Source: JAFGOG01 sp034429215
Lineage (GTDB): Bacteria > Chloroflexota > Anaerolineae > JAAYZQ01
Assembly: GCA_034429215.1 (NCBI GenBank)
Contig: DAOUGI010000022.1
Location: 1 to 64,000, forward strand
DNA length: 64,000 bases
Reading direction: 5' to 3'
The notes below the pieces were generated by a model. The model was not told the DNA's origin. It ran no database searches and saw only the letters and a program-made list of their open reading frames with translations. Below are positions 15,071 to 23,589 of this stretch, one piece after another (the stretch's first letter is position 1; every line of letters starts with the position of its first letter). Both the position numbers and the translations under genes were made by a program.

Positions 15071-17083
15071 TTATCTCAATGACATGGTTGCGCCGCTCCT
15101 GTCCCCATGGTAGATGAATCCTAGCATGCGGCTGATCTTGGTCGGGTCAATACCTGCGTCGACCAGGGAGGCAGTCTGCCATTCGTCGTCGGTTTGCTCG
15201 GGGATCTTGTCATACGGGGCCAGCGTGGGTACCGGCGTTCGGGCGGGTTGGGTGGCTGGTACTGTCACTGCTAGGCCTGTTGCAGGTACTGGTCCGAAAG
15301 CAGGCCTACACATGGGCGTGATCTTATCCAGCTCCCGCACCGCTGCATCCCAGGTGAACTCCTGGTTGTCGCTAAAGTAGTAATATGCGGTCCCGTTGGG
15401 CATGATGGCAACCACATTGCCGCTGATCCCAAGCATCTGCGGCACCCAGAACTCGCAGTCAAAGCCGTCGGCTTGGCTATAGCGGTTAGCCCAGAAGGCG
15501 TTATTGTACACCCGCCGGCTGTCTATCATTACGCCACGGTCATCGGGTGATCGCTGTAGGGCGGCGGCAAGCAGGCCAGGGTGCAACACCTGGACGCCAT
15601 CGATCTGCCCCTGCCAACTGTTCAGCAGGGTGGCAATCTTGGCGATGTCATCTGGAATCCACCACAAGCCATAGCCGCCCTCGGCCTGCCCCTGCCAGTC
15701 GTTGTCGGCGGTGCGCATGGTGGTGTATGCCCCTGGGCCGAGCCCGAGCGGCCGGTAGACCTCATCTACCACGAACTGGAAGATATCTGCCCCAGGACCT
15801 TCTTGGCTCTGCAGATAATTATGTAAGGCCCTGGTGAGGATGAATGTGTCACCGGTATGATACACCCAGTGCGTGCCCGGCTCAGCGGCCTGAGGCCAAT
15901 CAAATGCCGCGGCGATCCGCGCGGCGTAGGGCTGGGCGCCAAAGAACTCGCCCATGTTAAAGCCGTCCTCGTCGGCCATGTAGCCCGCCGAGCCATAGTT
16001 CCCGGCAGACATGTCTATGGTGTGGTTGAATGTCACCCGTTCCCAGTCCCCTGGGCTGGCGGCATATTCCGGGACATAGTCCTTGATCAGCAGGCCGGCC
16101 ACCTCGGGCCCATATTTCTGCGCCAGGCGCATCAGGGCCACGCTGACAAACGCCGATTTGGCAGTGGAGAAAGAGGCAGCGCGCATCGACTCGCAGTAGG
16201 GATAGATCCCAAAGCGGGTCTGGCAGCCGCCCAGGTAGTTGACCCCGTTCGCCACGACGCCATACCAGGTCATGTGCTCCGGACTAACGCCGCGCCCAAA
16301 GCCCGTGATGTCAACCCCGAGATAATCCTCGGCCAGCGCCTGGATCGGTTTGGTCGGCATGCGGGCGGCCAGCTCGGCCGCAAACTCGGTCCGGATGCGC
16401 TCGGCATCCTGAACAGGTCCTGGATAGTACGCAGCGTCCAGCAATCCCCACAGATCAGCCCGCGTGTAGGAAGTGACTTCTTGGGTAACCTGGTACCAGA
16501 CCTTCGAGACGCTTCTTTCATCGAACAGGAAGGTCATCGTGCCATTAAAGCAGGAATTGCCGCCCTTGACCACCAGTGCAAAGGGCAAAGATGCCCGCGA
16601 GAAACCGCTATCGCCGGCCTCCTGCCACACCCGCCCCGGCTCAAGGATAATGTTCCACTCAGGATGGCCGGTGACGATCGATCCGCGCTGCACGGGGAGC
16701 AGATATCCATCGCTCTGCACGAATTCAAAATCAAACTCTGGCAGGTAGGCGTATTCCGGCCCCAGCTCGCCCTGCAGCACCTGAATCTGGCCGCCTTCCC
16801 TCTCCCCGGCCAGCTCCAGGCGGCCTTCAAAGATGTGTGCCGCCGGAGCGGCGCCGGAAGGCGGGGCAAGTGCGCTCTCGTCCACCGGCGACGTGGCCTT
16901 GAATCCGTTCGCCAGCGCATCGTAGGTCAGCAGCGAGCGCTCCACCTCCCCGCTTCCGGCAAGAGCGGTGGTAGGCATCGTCGCGGCCGGCGTGGCGGTC
17001 GCCGCTGGGCTGACAGCATTTGGGGCAGAAGTACATGCAGCCAGGAGTATAAGGCCCACCAGAAGCAGCCGCGCAGCCTTCAT
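15071..17083 (-). CDS. Serine hydrolase lipoprotein, beta-lactamase/DD-peptidase fold
   Basis: A 670-residue exported lipoprotein. The signal peptide ends at a lipobox LLAAC, followed by an Ala/Thr/Pro-rich linker. The N-terminal 300 residues have no recognised domain. The catalytic region starts near residue 320 with the S-x-x-K motif in AASFSTAKSAF and continues with a class-C-like pattern (WVYHTGDTFILTRAL, GYGLWW). The last 35 residues (SLVDAGIDPTKISRMLGF) look like the opening of a second domain of this family that is cut short. The start at 17083 gives a clean signal peptide. Last gene of the acetyltransferase-rich operon, 13 bp after the methyltransferase. Confidence 0.85.
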   Translation of the reverse strand: MKAARLLLVGLILLAACTSAPNAVSPAATATPAATMPTTALAGSGEVERSLLTYDALANGFKATSPVDESALAPPSGAAPAAHIFEGRLELAGEREGGQIQVLQGELGPEYAYLPEFDFEFVQSDGYLLPVQRGSIVTGHPEWNIILEPGRVWQEAGDSGFSRASLPFALVVKGGNSCFNGTMTFLFDERSVSKVWYQVTQEVTSYTRADLWGLLDAAYYPGPVQDAERIRTEFAAELAARMPTKPIQALAEDYLGVDITGFGRGVSPEHMTWYGVVANGVNYLGGCQTRFGIYPYCESMRAASFSTAKSAFVSVALMRLAQKYGPEVAGLLIKDYVPEYAASPGDWERVTFNHTIDMSAGNYGSAGYMADEDGFNMGEFFGAQPYAARIAAAFDWPQAAEPGTHWVYHTGDTFILTRALHNYLQSQEGPGADIFQFVVDEVYRPLGLGPGAYTTMRTADNDWQGQAEGGYGLWWIPDDIAKIATLLNSWQGQIDGVQVLHPGLLAAALQRSPDDRGVMIDSRRVYNNAFWANRYSQADGFDCEFWVPQMLGISGNVVAIMPNGTAYYYFSDNQEFTWDAAVRELDKITPMCRPAFGPVPATGLAVTVPATQPARTPVPTLAPYDKIPEQTDDEWQTASLVDAGIDPTKISRMLGFIYHGDRSGATMSLR

Positions 17084-17096
17084 CCGAACCTCCAGG

Positions 17097-17894
17097 TCAA
17101 TGAGTCCCGTACTTCTCCAGCCGCCAAAACGTGTCAAACCACGGCGGAGCTATCTGGGTGAAATGCGACCAGGAGCCCGGCTCCGGGTTTTCGGCGCGCT
17201 CCATCCATTCCCACAAGCCCAAAAAACAAAACCCATTGCCGACCAGCGTGTTCATCACAGTGCTCAGGGTATGGCGGAACTCATGCGGCCCGGACAGCCT
17301 GACCGACGAACCATCGGGCTGGGCGACGTCCCAATGCGGATAGTAGCGGGTCAGGTCTTCACCGTCGATGTAGGGACGGTTGAGGGCGTACGCCTCCCCG
17401 TCCCAGGCCTCATCGTCCACGGCGTGGCTAAAGGGGTTGGCAAACTGCAAGAAATAGATCCCGCCCGACTTGAGCACACGCGCCACTTCCCGGAAAACGG
17501 GCTCCACCGATGGGCAAAAGTTCAGAGAGTAGACCTGCCAGATCACGTCAAAGCGGCCAGCGGCAAAGATCGACAGATCGCGCATGTCGCCCTGGTGTGT
17601 CGCTACCTTCAACCCGTGGTGCGCGGCCGCCTGCCGGTCGCGCTCTAGCTGTACGTCGGACAGGTCCAAAACCGTCACGTCCGCTCCCAGCAGTCCGAAA
17701 GCGACCGAGTCCTGCCCGCCGCCGCTGGCCAGGCACAGCACGCGCTTGCCGGACACGTTGGTCAGGACGCCGTGCCGGCCTATCTGCCGGCGCGCCTCTT
17801 CGGGGGTATACTCCAGCCAGGGCTGCGACCATTCGACATTGGCCTGCGCCAGGGCGTTCCATCGCTCGCGGTTAGTCCTGTTGATTTCGTCCAT
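17097..17894 (-). CDS. Class I SAM-dependent methyltransferase
   Basis: A 265-residue methyltransferase with the SAM motif VLCLASGGGQDSVAFG near residue 52, the acidic VTVLDLSD strand end and the post-motif FDVIWQVYSLNF. The C-terminal half is rich in aromatic residues and resembles small-molecule methyltransferases. Substrate unknown. It sits 16 bp after a GNAT gene within a run of modifying enzymes, which suggests a small-molecule target. Confidence 0.88.
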   Translation of the reverse strand: MDEINRTNRERWNALAQANVEWSQPWLEYTPEEARRQIGRHGVLTNVSGKRVLCLASGGGQDSVAFGLLGADVTVLDLSDVQLERDRQAAAHHGLKVATHQGDMRDLSIFAAGRFDVIWQVYSLNFCPSVEPVFREVARVLKSGGIYFLQFANPFSHAVDDEAWDGEAYALNRPYIDGEDLTRYYPHWDVAQPDGSSVRLSGPHEFRHTLSTVMNTLVGNGFCFLGLWEWMERAENPEPGSWSHFTQIAPPWFDTFWRLEKYGTH

Positions 17895-17910
17895 GACTTA
17901 TCCCCTGGTT

Positions 17911-18840
17911 TCAGAACTCTTTGAGCCACGTCTTGGAATCCTCTTTTGTTCCGAGCACGGACCCGTACAACGCGTCGGCGGGCGGATCATAGGCATTGGC
18001 CAACAGCCGGGTGCAGCCCATCAATTGCAGGCGCCTCATCCCTTCGGTCATGACGGCTTTGCCCAGCCCGCGCCGCCAGTGCTCCGCGGCCGTCCCCACC
18101 AGCACCGACACGGCGCTGCGGGTGTAATCGTCGTAAAAGATGGTGCAAAAGGCAGCGATGCTGCCGTCCGGGGCAGCGGCGACGATGTCCAGGTCGCGGC
18201 GGTAGAGCGGGGCAGACTGGACGTTTTGGTACCACGACCAGTCGCCATCATAGGCCTCGTCCGGCTCGTCGGCGTGAAAAGCGCGCCACGAAGCCCAACT
18301 GCGGGCCGGGTGCTCGCTCAGGTCCCCCATCGAGCGGATGGTATACCCCGGTGCAAGCGGCGTTTCCGGCAGGGGGCACTCCAGATCCCGGTGCCAATGA
18401 TGGACAACCCCGCTCTGCCTGGTGTACCCACGCCGAGTCAGTATCTCCTGGCGTTGGGCATCGTCGGCAAAGGCGGGGACATACACGATCCGTTCCCCAG
18501 TCTGATTCCGGCCAAACAGGTGCTCCTCGGCATGGGCGAGCATCTCGTCCTCCAGATCTGCCGTACGGAAATGGGGATGCACGTGCAGGCACACCTCACT
18601 CCAGCCGACCGGATGCAGCACTGCTGCTATCTGATCCCCAGCCGTCTCCCACAGGGTGGCCGCCTTCTCCACCGGGTCACACACCTGAAGGTTCAGGACA
18701 AAATGCCAGCGCAAGTAGTCGAGGCGCGCGACGTGCCAGCTATGCTCGCGGCGTCCGTTGAGCGCAAACACTTCCCGCAGGAAATTGCGAATCCGCCAAT
18801 AATCGTCTTCAGTTTGGGCCTGTTGCATAGTTAGCTTCAC
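17911..18840 (-). CDS. GNAT family N-acetyltransferase (paralogue of 21434-22378)
   Basis: A 309-residue protein with a catalytic GNAT fold in its C-terminal half: SAPLYRRDLDIVAAAPDG, then the acetyl-CoA loop HWRRGLGKAVMTEG. The N-terminal half looks like a second, degenerate GNAT domain. It is clearly a paralogue of the gene at 21434-22378, sharing the DYWRIRxFLR opening, the QSAPLYRRDLDIVA block and the acidic/Lys-Glu-Phe end, which points to duplication within the operon. It starts 3 bp after the phosphotransferase stop. Confidence 0.88.
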   Translation of the reverse strand: MKLTMQQAQTEDDYWRIRNFLREVFALNGRREHSWHVARLDYLRWHFVLNLQVCDPVEKAATLWETAGDQIAAVLHPVGWSEVCLHVHPHFRTADLEDEMLAHAEEHLFGRNQTGERIVYVPAFADDAQRQEILTRRGYTRQSGVVHHWHRDLECPLPETPLAPGYTIRSMGDLSEHPARSWASWRAFHADEPDEAYDGDWSWYQNVQSAPLYRRDLDIVAAAPDGSIAAFCTIFYDDYTRSAVSVLVGTAAEHWRRGLGKAVMTEGMRRLQLMGCTRLLANAYDPPADALYGSVLGTKEDSKTWLKEF

Positions 18841-18843
18841 AGC

Positions 18844-19881
18844 TCACCGCCTCTCAAGGTATCGCAGCAATTTGGTTCCGTCCCGGTTCCGCCACTCCTC
18901 GTGTTCGGCCCGCCTGGCCGGGTCGTTCTTGATAAACAGGGATGCCCACAGGACCATGGTGGCATATTGCGTGGCCATGAACAGGTCGAGGTGCCGGAGC
19001 TGCGATTCGGGCAGCGTGCGGACCTGGGCATAGCCCTCCAGAAAGGCATCCCGCATCCAGTACCATTCCTCGGTCCAGGGCCACAGGCACAGGGCGATGG
19101 CAATGTCCCACAGCCAGTAGCCAAAACCGCAGTCCTCAAAGTCGATCGGATACGCCTCGTCGCCCTTAAACAGCACATTCTCCGGATACATGTCGGCGTG
19201 GATCAGGCCATAGGCATCCGGCCCCTTGCCCAGGCCCTCCATCACCTGCCGCGCCTCTTGCGACACGATCTCGAACGGCTTTCTCAAGCGCTCCGGCATC
19301 GAGGCCACCAGCTCTTCGACACCGCCGTCGAAATACCGCCCGCCCAGTTGGCCCTCCCAGTCCCACACAGGCCGCTCAAACCCATCAGGAGGCTGCCAGC
19401 CCGCCGCGAACTGGTGCAGCCGGGCCACCATCCGCCCCCAGGCCCGGAAATGGCTGGGGCGAAACCCTTTGGTCAACCTTCGCCCGTCGATCCAGCGCAT
19501 CAGCGATACAATCCGCCCCTGTGGCGTCCCCGGAGTGGTGAAGCTCGTCACCAGCTCACCCTCCAGATTGGGCACCGGCTCTGGCACAGGCAGACCTGCC
19601 TCGCGGCTCAGCGCCGCCAGCCAGGTCATCTCTCCCTTGGTGCCCTCCAGGTGATCTGTATAGAGAACCCGCAGCAGATAGCGGTTGGGCACGTAGGGTC
19701 CTGGCCCCTCCCCCCTGACCGCAAGGGAAGCCGGGACGTCAACCCGGTAGATGATGTTGGCCGAGTATTGGACGAACTCGAGCCGGGCTCCACTCAAGCC
19801 ATAGGCATCGAGCGCAGCCTCGGCCAGTCGCCTGGTCTGGCGCAGTTGGCCCAGGCGTGTCAGATCACCATAGGGCTTCAC
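18844..19881 (-). CDS. APH-fold aminoglycoside/choline-type phosphotransferase
   Basis: A 345-residue kinase-like protein of the APH family. The Brenner motif LIHADMYPENVLF supplies the catalytic Asp and Asn, and IDFEDCGFGYWLWDIA gives the metal-binding Asp. The N-lobe has the nucleotide strand YLLRV. The start was set at a GTG that overlaps the upstream stop as GTGA and is preceded by AGGAGACGAAGG; longer frames to 19947 would overlap the previous gene by up to 70 bases. Substrate could be an antibiotic, an amino alcohol or a metabolite. The neighbouring acetyltransferases favour a small-molecule modification role. Confidence 0.88.
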   Translation of the reverse strand: MKPYGDLTRLGQLRQTRRLAEAALDAYGLSGARLEFVQYSANIIYRVDVPASLAVRGEGPGPYVPNRYLLRVLYTDHLEGTKGEMTWLAALSREAGLPVPEPVPNLEGELVTSFTTPGTPQGRIVSLMRWIDGRRLTKGFRPSHFRAWGRMVARLHQFAAGWQPPDGFERPVWDWEGQLGGRYFDGGVEELVASMPERLRKPFEIVSQEARQVMEGLGKGPDAYGLIHADMYPENVLFKGDEAYPIDFEDCGFGYWLWDIAIALCLWPWTEEWYWMRDAFLEGYAQVRTLPESQLRHLDLFMATQYATMVLWASLFIKNDPARRAEHEEWRNRDGTKLLRYLERR

Positions 19882-20960
19882 AATCCTTCGTCTCCTGGTG
19901 AGCATTCCCCCGCCAGATTCAACGGCAGGGTAATGGTGAACCTGCACTCGTCGTTGCCCCTCAGCAAGGTCTCGGCCTGTTCAAACCTGACCGGCTGCTC
20001 TAAAATCCCCTCCCACAGCCGCCGGTACCAGCCCGCTCCACAGAAACAAAAGGTCGGCGACAGCTTGGCAGGGATTTCGTCAAGATAAGGGTGGACAAAT
20101 GGGCAATGGCAGTAGGCCTTGCGCCGTTCAGCCGGGGTCGCTGCCTTCTCAAAGCCCTCGGGGTCAAAGGGGTTCTTGCGCATGTGGACAACGTTGCCCT
20201 TGCGCACCGGCTTTTCATACCAAAAGCTGTCGGCGTACATCTCGTGCAGGACGTCGTCGATCTCGCCGCGCCGGTGATAGATGGCGCGCAGGTGATCGAT
20301 CCGCTCCTGCGGAAAGACGTGAGCGCAGTGCGACACGGCCTGGCACTTCTTTTCGGCGTCGTCGCTCAGCGCATCCAGCCGCTCGATGGCGCCCTGGATC
20401 CAGGCGGTGTAATCGTCAAAGGAGGATGCAGGCGTGATCGCTTCGATCCCCTGCATGACCCGCTCTCGGGCCTCCATCCCAAGGACCGTTTCGGTACCCT
20501 CGGCCAGCAGCCGATCCCACTCGTGCAGGATCACCTGCACCTCGGTGACATCCTCCTCCGGATGGGCGGCATCCAGCGCCCGGTAGATCTCCCGCCTGAA
20601 CAGGGACGTCGTCCCGGCGTGCTTGTCCAGGTAGGCGTAGATCCTGAGCACGCTTTCCCGGATCGACCGGTGCGCGCCGTGGTGGAGCGTGATCAGCGCC
20701 GGGGCAGCTTCCAGCGTGCGGGTGCGAACCTCGCCGGTTTCCACCGCGCGCACCACCGGGAAAGCAGCTTCGACCAGAAAGCCGTCCTTCACCGCCCCGC
20801 CGTGAAAGATAACCATGGCATCGCCGCGGATGGCCTCGCCGCAGGCCGCCCGCAGCCGGTCAAGCAGCGGCGGGATCTCGTCGCGGGTGTCGATGCGGGC
20901 TGTGAGGCTGGCGATCTGAACCGGATCGAGTTTTCTGTAAATGATAGGTTCGTCAGTCAT
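19878..20960 (-). CDS. GyrI-like effector-binding protein with cysteine-rich C-terminal domain
   Basis: A 360-residue two-domain protein. Residues 1-165 look like an AraC effector-binding/GyrI-like domain: a TLHHGAHRSIRESVLRIYAY block, then DVTEVQVIL. The C-terminal half has spaced cysteines (KKCQAVSHCAHVFP, YCHCPFVHPYLDEI, FCFCGAGWY, NDECRFTI) that resemble V4R or DUF6144-type domains and could hold a metal. The GyrI-like domain suggests binding of a hydrophobic or cationic drug-like molecule. Exact function unknown. The stop overlaps the phosphotransferase start. Confidence 0.7.
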   Translation of the reverse strand: MTDEPIIYRKLDPVQIASLTARIDTRDEIPPLLDRLRAACGEAIRGDAMVIFHGGAVKDGFLVEAAFPVVRAVETGEVRTRTLEAAPALITLHHGAHRSIRESVLRIYAYLDKHAGTTSLFRREIYRALDAAHPEEDVTEVQVILHEWDRLLAEGTETVLGMEARERVMQGIEAITPASSFDDYTAWIQGAIERLDALSDDAEKKCQAVSHCAHVFPQERIDHLRAIYHRRGEIDDVLHEMYADSFWYEKPVRKGNVVHMRKNPFDPEGFEKAATPAERRKAYCHCPFVHPYLDEIPAKLSPTFCFCGAGWYRRLWEGILEQPVRFEQAETLLRGNDECRFTITLPLNLAGECSPGDEGL

Positions 20961-20996
20961 CTCTGTTTCCTCCAGGTTGGACAGACGCCCATGGGA

Positions 20997-21422
20997 TCAG
21001 ACCAGGCTCTTGGTCATAAAGTACTGGGTATGTCCCGTGGGCATATTGGGCAGTACTCCAAAAACCGTGTAATCGCGTTTCTGGTAAAATGGCAGGGCGT
21101 TGAAACTGCCCGTCATCAGATGCACAGCGTGGCAGCCGCGCCGCCGCGCTGCCTCCTCCGCTTCGACCAGAAGCCGGCTGCCAAGTCCCAGCTTCCGGAA
21201 CCGCTCGTCGGTCCACAGCCGCCCGACATACAGGTACTGCCAATAGGTGCTTCCCGTCAGCCCGGCGACAATTGTCCCGCCAGCATCCCGCGCGAACAGG
21301 GCCAGCGGCACCCAATCCACTACCACCCCCTGGGACGCGTCGTACCCATCCAGCCCCTGTTTGACCACATCCACATCGGCAGGGTCTGGCGAATCGGTCA
21401 GTGTGATCGTATATTCCGGCAT
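20997..21422 (-). CDS. Small GNAT family N-acetyltransferase
   Basis: A 141-residue single-domain GNAT: LYVGRLWTDERFRKLGLGSRLLVEAEEAARRRG is the motif A region, with GLGS holding the pyrophosphate of acetyl-CoA, and FYQKRDYTVFG is the usual C-terminal Tyr region. The start at 21422 is preceded by AAAGGACGCAAG. The gene lies 36 bp before the GyrI-like gene. Substrate unknown. Confidence 0.9.
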   Translation of the reverse strand: MPEYTITLTDSPDPADVDVVKQGLDGYDASQGVVVDWVPLALFARDAGGTIVAGLTGSTYWQYLYVGRLWTDERFRKLGLGSRLLVEAEEAARRRGCHAVHLMTGSFNALPFYQKRDYTVFGVLPNMPTGHTQYFMTKSLV

Positions 21423-21433
21423 CTTGCGTCCTT

Positions 21434-22378
21434 TCAGAACTCTTTCTCCCACGGCTCACACAGGTCATATTCCTCGCCCATCACCGAAAAGTACAAGGCG
21501 TTCGCCGCTTGAGAGTAGCCGCTGACAAAGGCCACCTTGGCGCCCATGCGCTTGAGGCGGTGCAGCCCTTCGATCATGACCGCCTTGCCCAGCCCGCGCC
21601 GCTGGTGGGCCGGCACGGTCGCCATCGGTTCGAAACAGGCCGTGCGAGTCACATCGTCGAACCAGATCGTGCAGAAAGAGGCGATCGACCCGTCGGATGC
21701 CACGGCCACAATATCCAGGTCACGGCGGTAGAGCGGTGCAGACTGGATATCGTGGTACCAAGCCGGATGATCCCGGTTGTCGCGGGCAATGTTGATGTCG
21801 TCGTCGTGAAAACCGAGCCCTGAGGCATAACAACGCTCGAGCAGCTCGAGCCCATCGCCGAGAGAACGGATGGTGTAGCCCGGAACGAGCGGAACCTCTG
21901 CAAGTGACCCATCCAGTGAACGGCGGTGCTGGTACTCCTGCTCTTCCGGCCCATCAACCCGGCGAAAGCCGCGGCGGATCAGGATCTCCTGGCGCATTTC
22001 GTCGTGCGAGTCAGCCCACAGCCACACCTTTCGGCGGCCATCGCGGCCGGTCGCCGCCAGGCGCTCTTCGGCAAGCGAAATCATCTCTTCTTCCAGAAGA
22101 GGCGTGCGATAATCGGGATGAACCTGCAGAAACACCTGTCTCCAATCTTCCGGATTCAACACCGCCGCGATCTGCCCGGTCTCTGTCTCCCAAATGAACA
22201 GATTTTCCGCGAGTGGAATCTTTTGGAGGTGTGAATTGATGAACCACCACCAGTAATCCAGCCGGGAAACGTGCCAGCTCAGCTCCCGCCGGCCGTTGAG
22301 CAGCATCACCTGGCGCAGGAACTCGCGGATACGCCAATAGTCCTCTTCGGATTGGTAACTACGCATTGTCGTCTTCAC
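21434..22378 (-). CDS. GNAT family N-acetyltransferase (paralogue of 17911-18840)
   Basis: A 314-residue protein with the acetyl-CoA loop HQRRGLGKAVMIEG near residue 262 and a weaker first GNAT half. It shares long segments with the gene at 17911-18840 (QSAPLYRRDLDIVA, ASFCTIWFDD), so the two are duplicates that have diverged. It lies 8 bp after the reductase stop. Substrate unknown. Confidence 0.88.
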   Translation of the reverse strand: MKTTMRSYQSEEDYWRIREFLRQVMLLNGRRELSWHVSRLDYWWWFINSHLQKIPLAENLFIWETETGQIAAVLNPEDWRQVFLQVHPDYRTPLLEEEMISLAEERLAATGRDGRRKVWLWADSHDEMRQEILIRRGFRRVDGPEEQEYQHRRSLDGSLAEVPLVPGYTIRSLGDGLELLERCYASGLGFHDDDINIARDNRDHPAWYHDIQSAPLYRRDLDIVAVASDGSIASFCTIWFDDVTRTACFEPMATVPAHQRRGLGKAVMIEGLHRLKRMGAKVAFVSGYSQAANALYFSVMGEEYDLCEPWEKEF

Positions 22379-22386
22379 AATTTATG

Positions 22387-23589
22387 TCAACTCTCCAGGT
22401 TTTTCTTCCACGTGACAAGCCACTTCTGAGCCATGCGATGCTGCTTCTTGTCGCTCTTGCAGATGCAGGCGACCAGGCCCGGCTCGTCCCTGCCGGGATG
22501 CACTATCATGGCATACAGGCACGAATTGCACGACACGCACTCTGGCACACGCCTGCCGGTGCCTGCCCGCCATCGATTGGGCAGATTGGGCTCGCGGATC
22601 AGCGGCCGGCACAGCGCGACGAAATCAACCTTGCCGCCCTGCACGATCGCTTCCAGCCTTTCGACGTCGCGGTTCCCACCCACCAGGATGATCGGAACGG
22701 GGACATCCACCTGCTCCGCATACTCTAGAAAGTAGCTCTGCTGCTCCGGTCTCCCGATCCGCGTGTGCGCCTCGGGGGAAGGCGCCGGGCGAAAGTCGAT
22801 CTCTGCCTCAGGCCTGAACAGGCACTCCCACATGCCGCCGCTGATCTCGATCGCATCCACGCCGGCCCGCGCCACCGCTTGGGCCTGCGCCGGAAAGCTC
22901 TCGATATCGATCCCTCCCGCCAGATAATCGGTGCCGTTCATTTTGATCAGGATGGGAAAATCCCCCACCTGCCGCCTGGCTCCAGCGATGATCTCCCGCA
23001 CGATACGGGCCCGTCCCTCTCCTGCCCCTCCCCACCCGTCCTCACGCCGGTTTGAGTAGGGTGAAAGAAACCGGCTGAGCAGGCCGCCGTGCGCCGCGTG
23101 AAGCTGAGCGCCGTCAAAGCCACAGCCCTGCACGTCCACGATGGCGTCCACGAAACAGGCGATGATCTGCTCGATCTCATCGGCCGAGAGGGCCCGGACA
23201 GGTTGATCGGAAAATGGCGCCGCGATGGGCGAAGGTCCCGCATCCAGGTAGCCGACCTCCAACTGGGCGACGATCTTGCAGTCCGGGTTGGCCGCATGGA
23301 CAGCCCGCGCCATTTCCTCCACTCCATTCACCCGCAGATTGGCATACAACCGGACCGGCTGGTCCGGGCTCTCTTCGGGAAACCGCTCCCGGTACACCGG
23401 CAGGCCGCCGCTGATCAGCAACCCGGCTCCGCCCAGCGCCAGGCTGCGGTACAGAGCCAGCACCTCTTCCGTCATCTGGCGCGAGCTCAGAATGCATGGA
23501 TCCCATGTCGCCGACCGGACGAGGCGGTTGGGCACGGTCATCCCGGCGATGACGCCCGGGGAAAACAACTTGTAGTGGCTGCGGTCCAT
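22387..23589 (-). CDS. Old-yellow-enzyme family NADH:flavin oxidoreductase
   Basis: A 400-residue FMN-dependent TIM-barrel reductase. The N-terminus FSPGVIAGMTVPNRLVRSAT binds FMN, and HAAHGGLLSRFLSPYSNRR carries the active-site His pair region. The C-terminal CVSCNSCLYAM with a later CIC resembles the 4Fe-4S motif of the 2,4-dienoyl-CoA reductase branch, but the protein lacks that branch's C-terminal FAD/NAD domain. It probably reduces activated C=C bonds. The start directly abuts the stop of the upstream GNAT gene. Confidence 0.9.
   Translation of the reverse strand: MDRSHYKLFSPGVIAGMTVPNRLVRSATWDPCILSSRQMTEEVLALYRSLALGGAGLLISGGLPVYRERFPEESPDQPVRLYANLRVNGVEEMARAVHAANPDCKIVAQLEVGYLDAGPSPIAAPFSDQPVRALSADEIEQIIACFVDAIVDVQGCGFDGAQLHAAHGGLLSRFLSPYSNRREDGWGGAGEGRARIVREIIAGARRQVGDFPILIKMNGTDYLAGGIDIESFPAQAQAVARAGVDAIEISGGMWECLFRPEAEIDFRPAPSPEAHTRIGRPEQQSYFLEYAEQVDVPVPIILVGGNRDVERLEAIVQGGKVDFVALCRPLIREPNLPNRWRAGTGRRVPECVSCNSCLYAMIVHPGRDEPGLVACICKSDKKQHRMAQKWLVTWKKNLES

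Noticed and set aside
14990..15075. Frameshift that would extend the serine hydrolase past its stop
   Set aside because: The other two frames give no sequence that resembles the missing part of a beta-lactamase-fold domain.
15857..17161. 434-residue plus-strand frame
   Set aside because: It lies antisense to the serine hydrolase, whose signal peptide and catalytic motif are clear.
20091..21512. 473-residue plus-strand frame
   Set aside because: Antisense to the GyrI-like and GNAT genes, with no motif.
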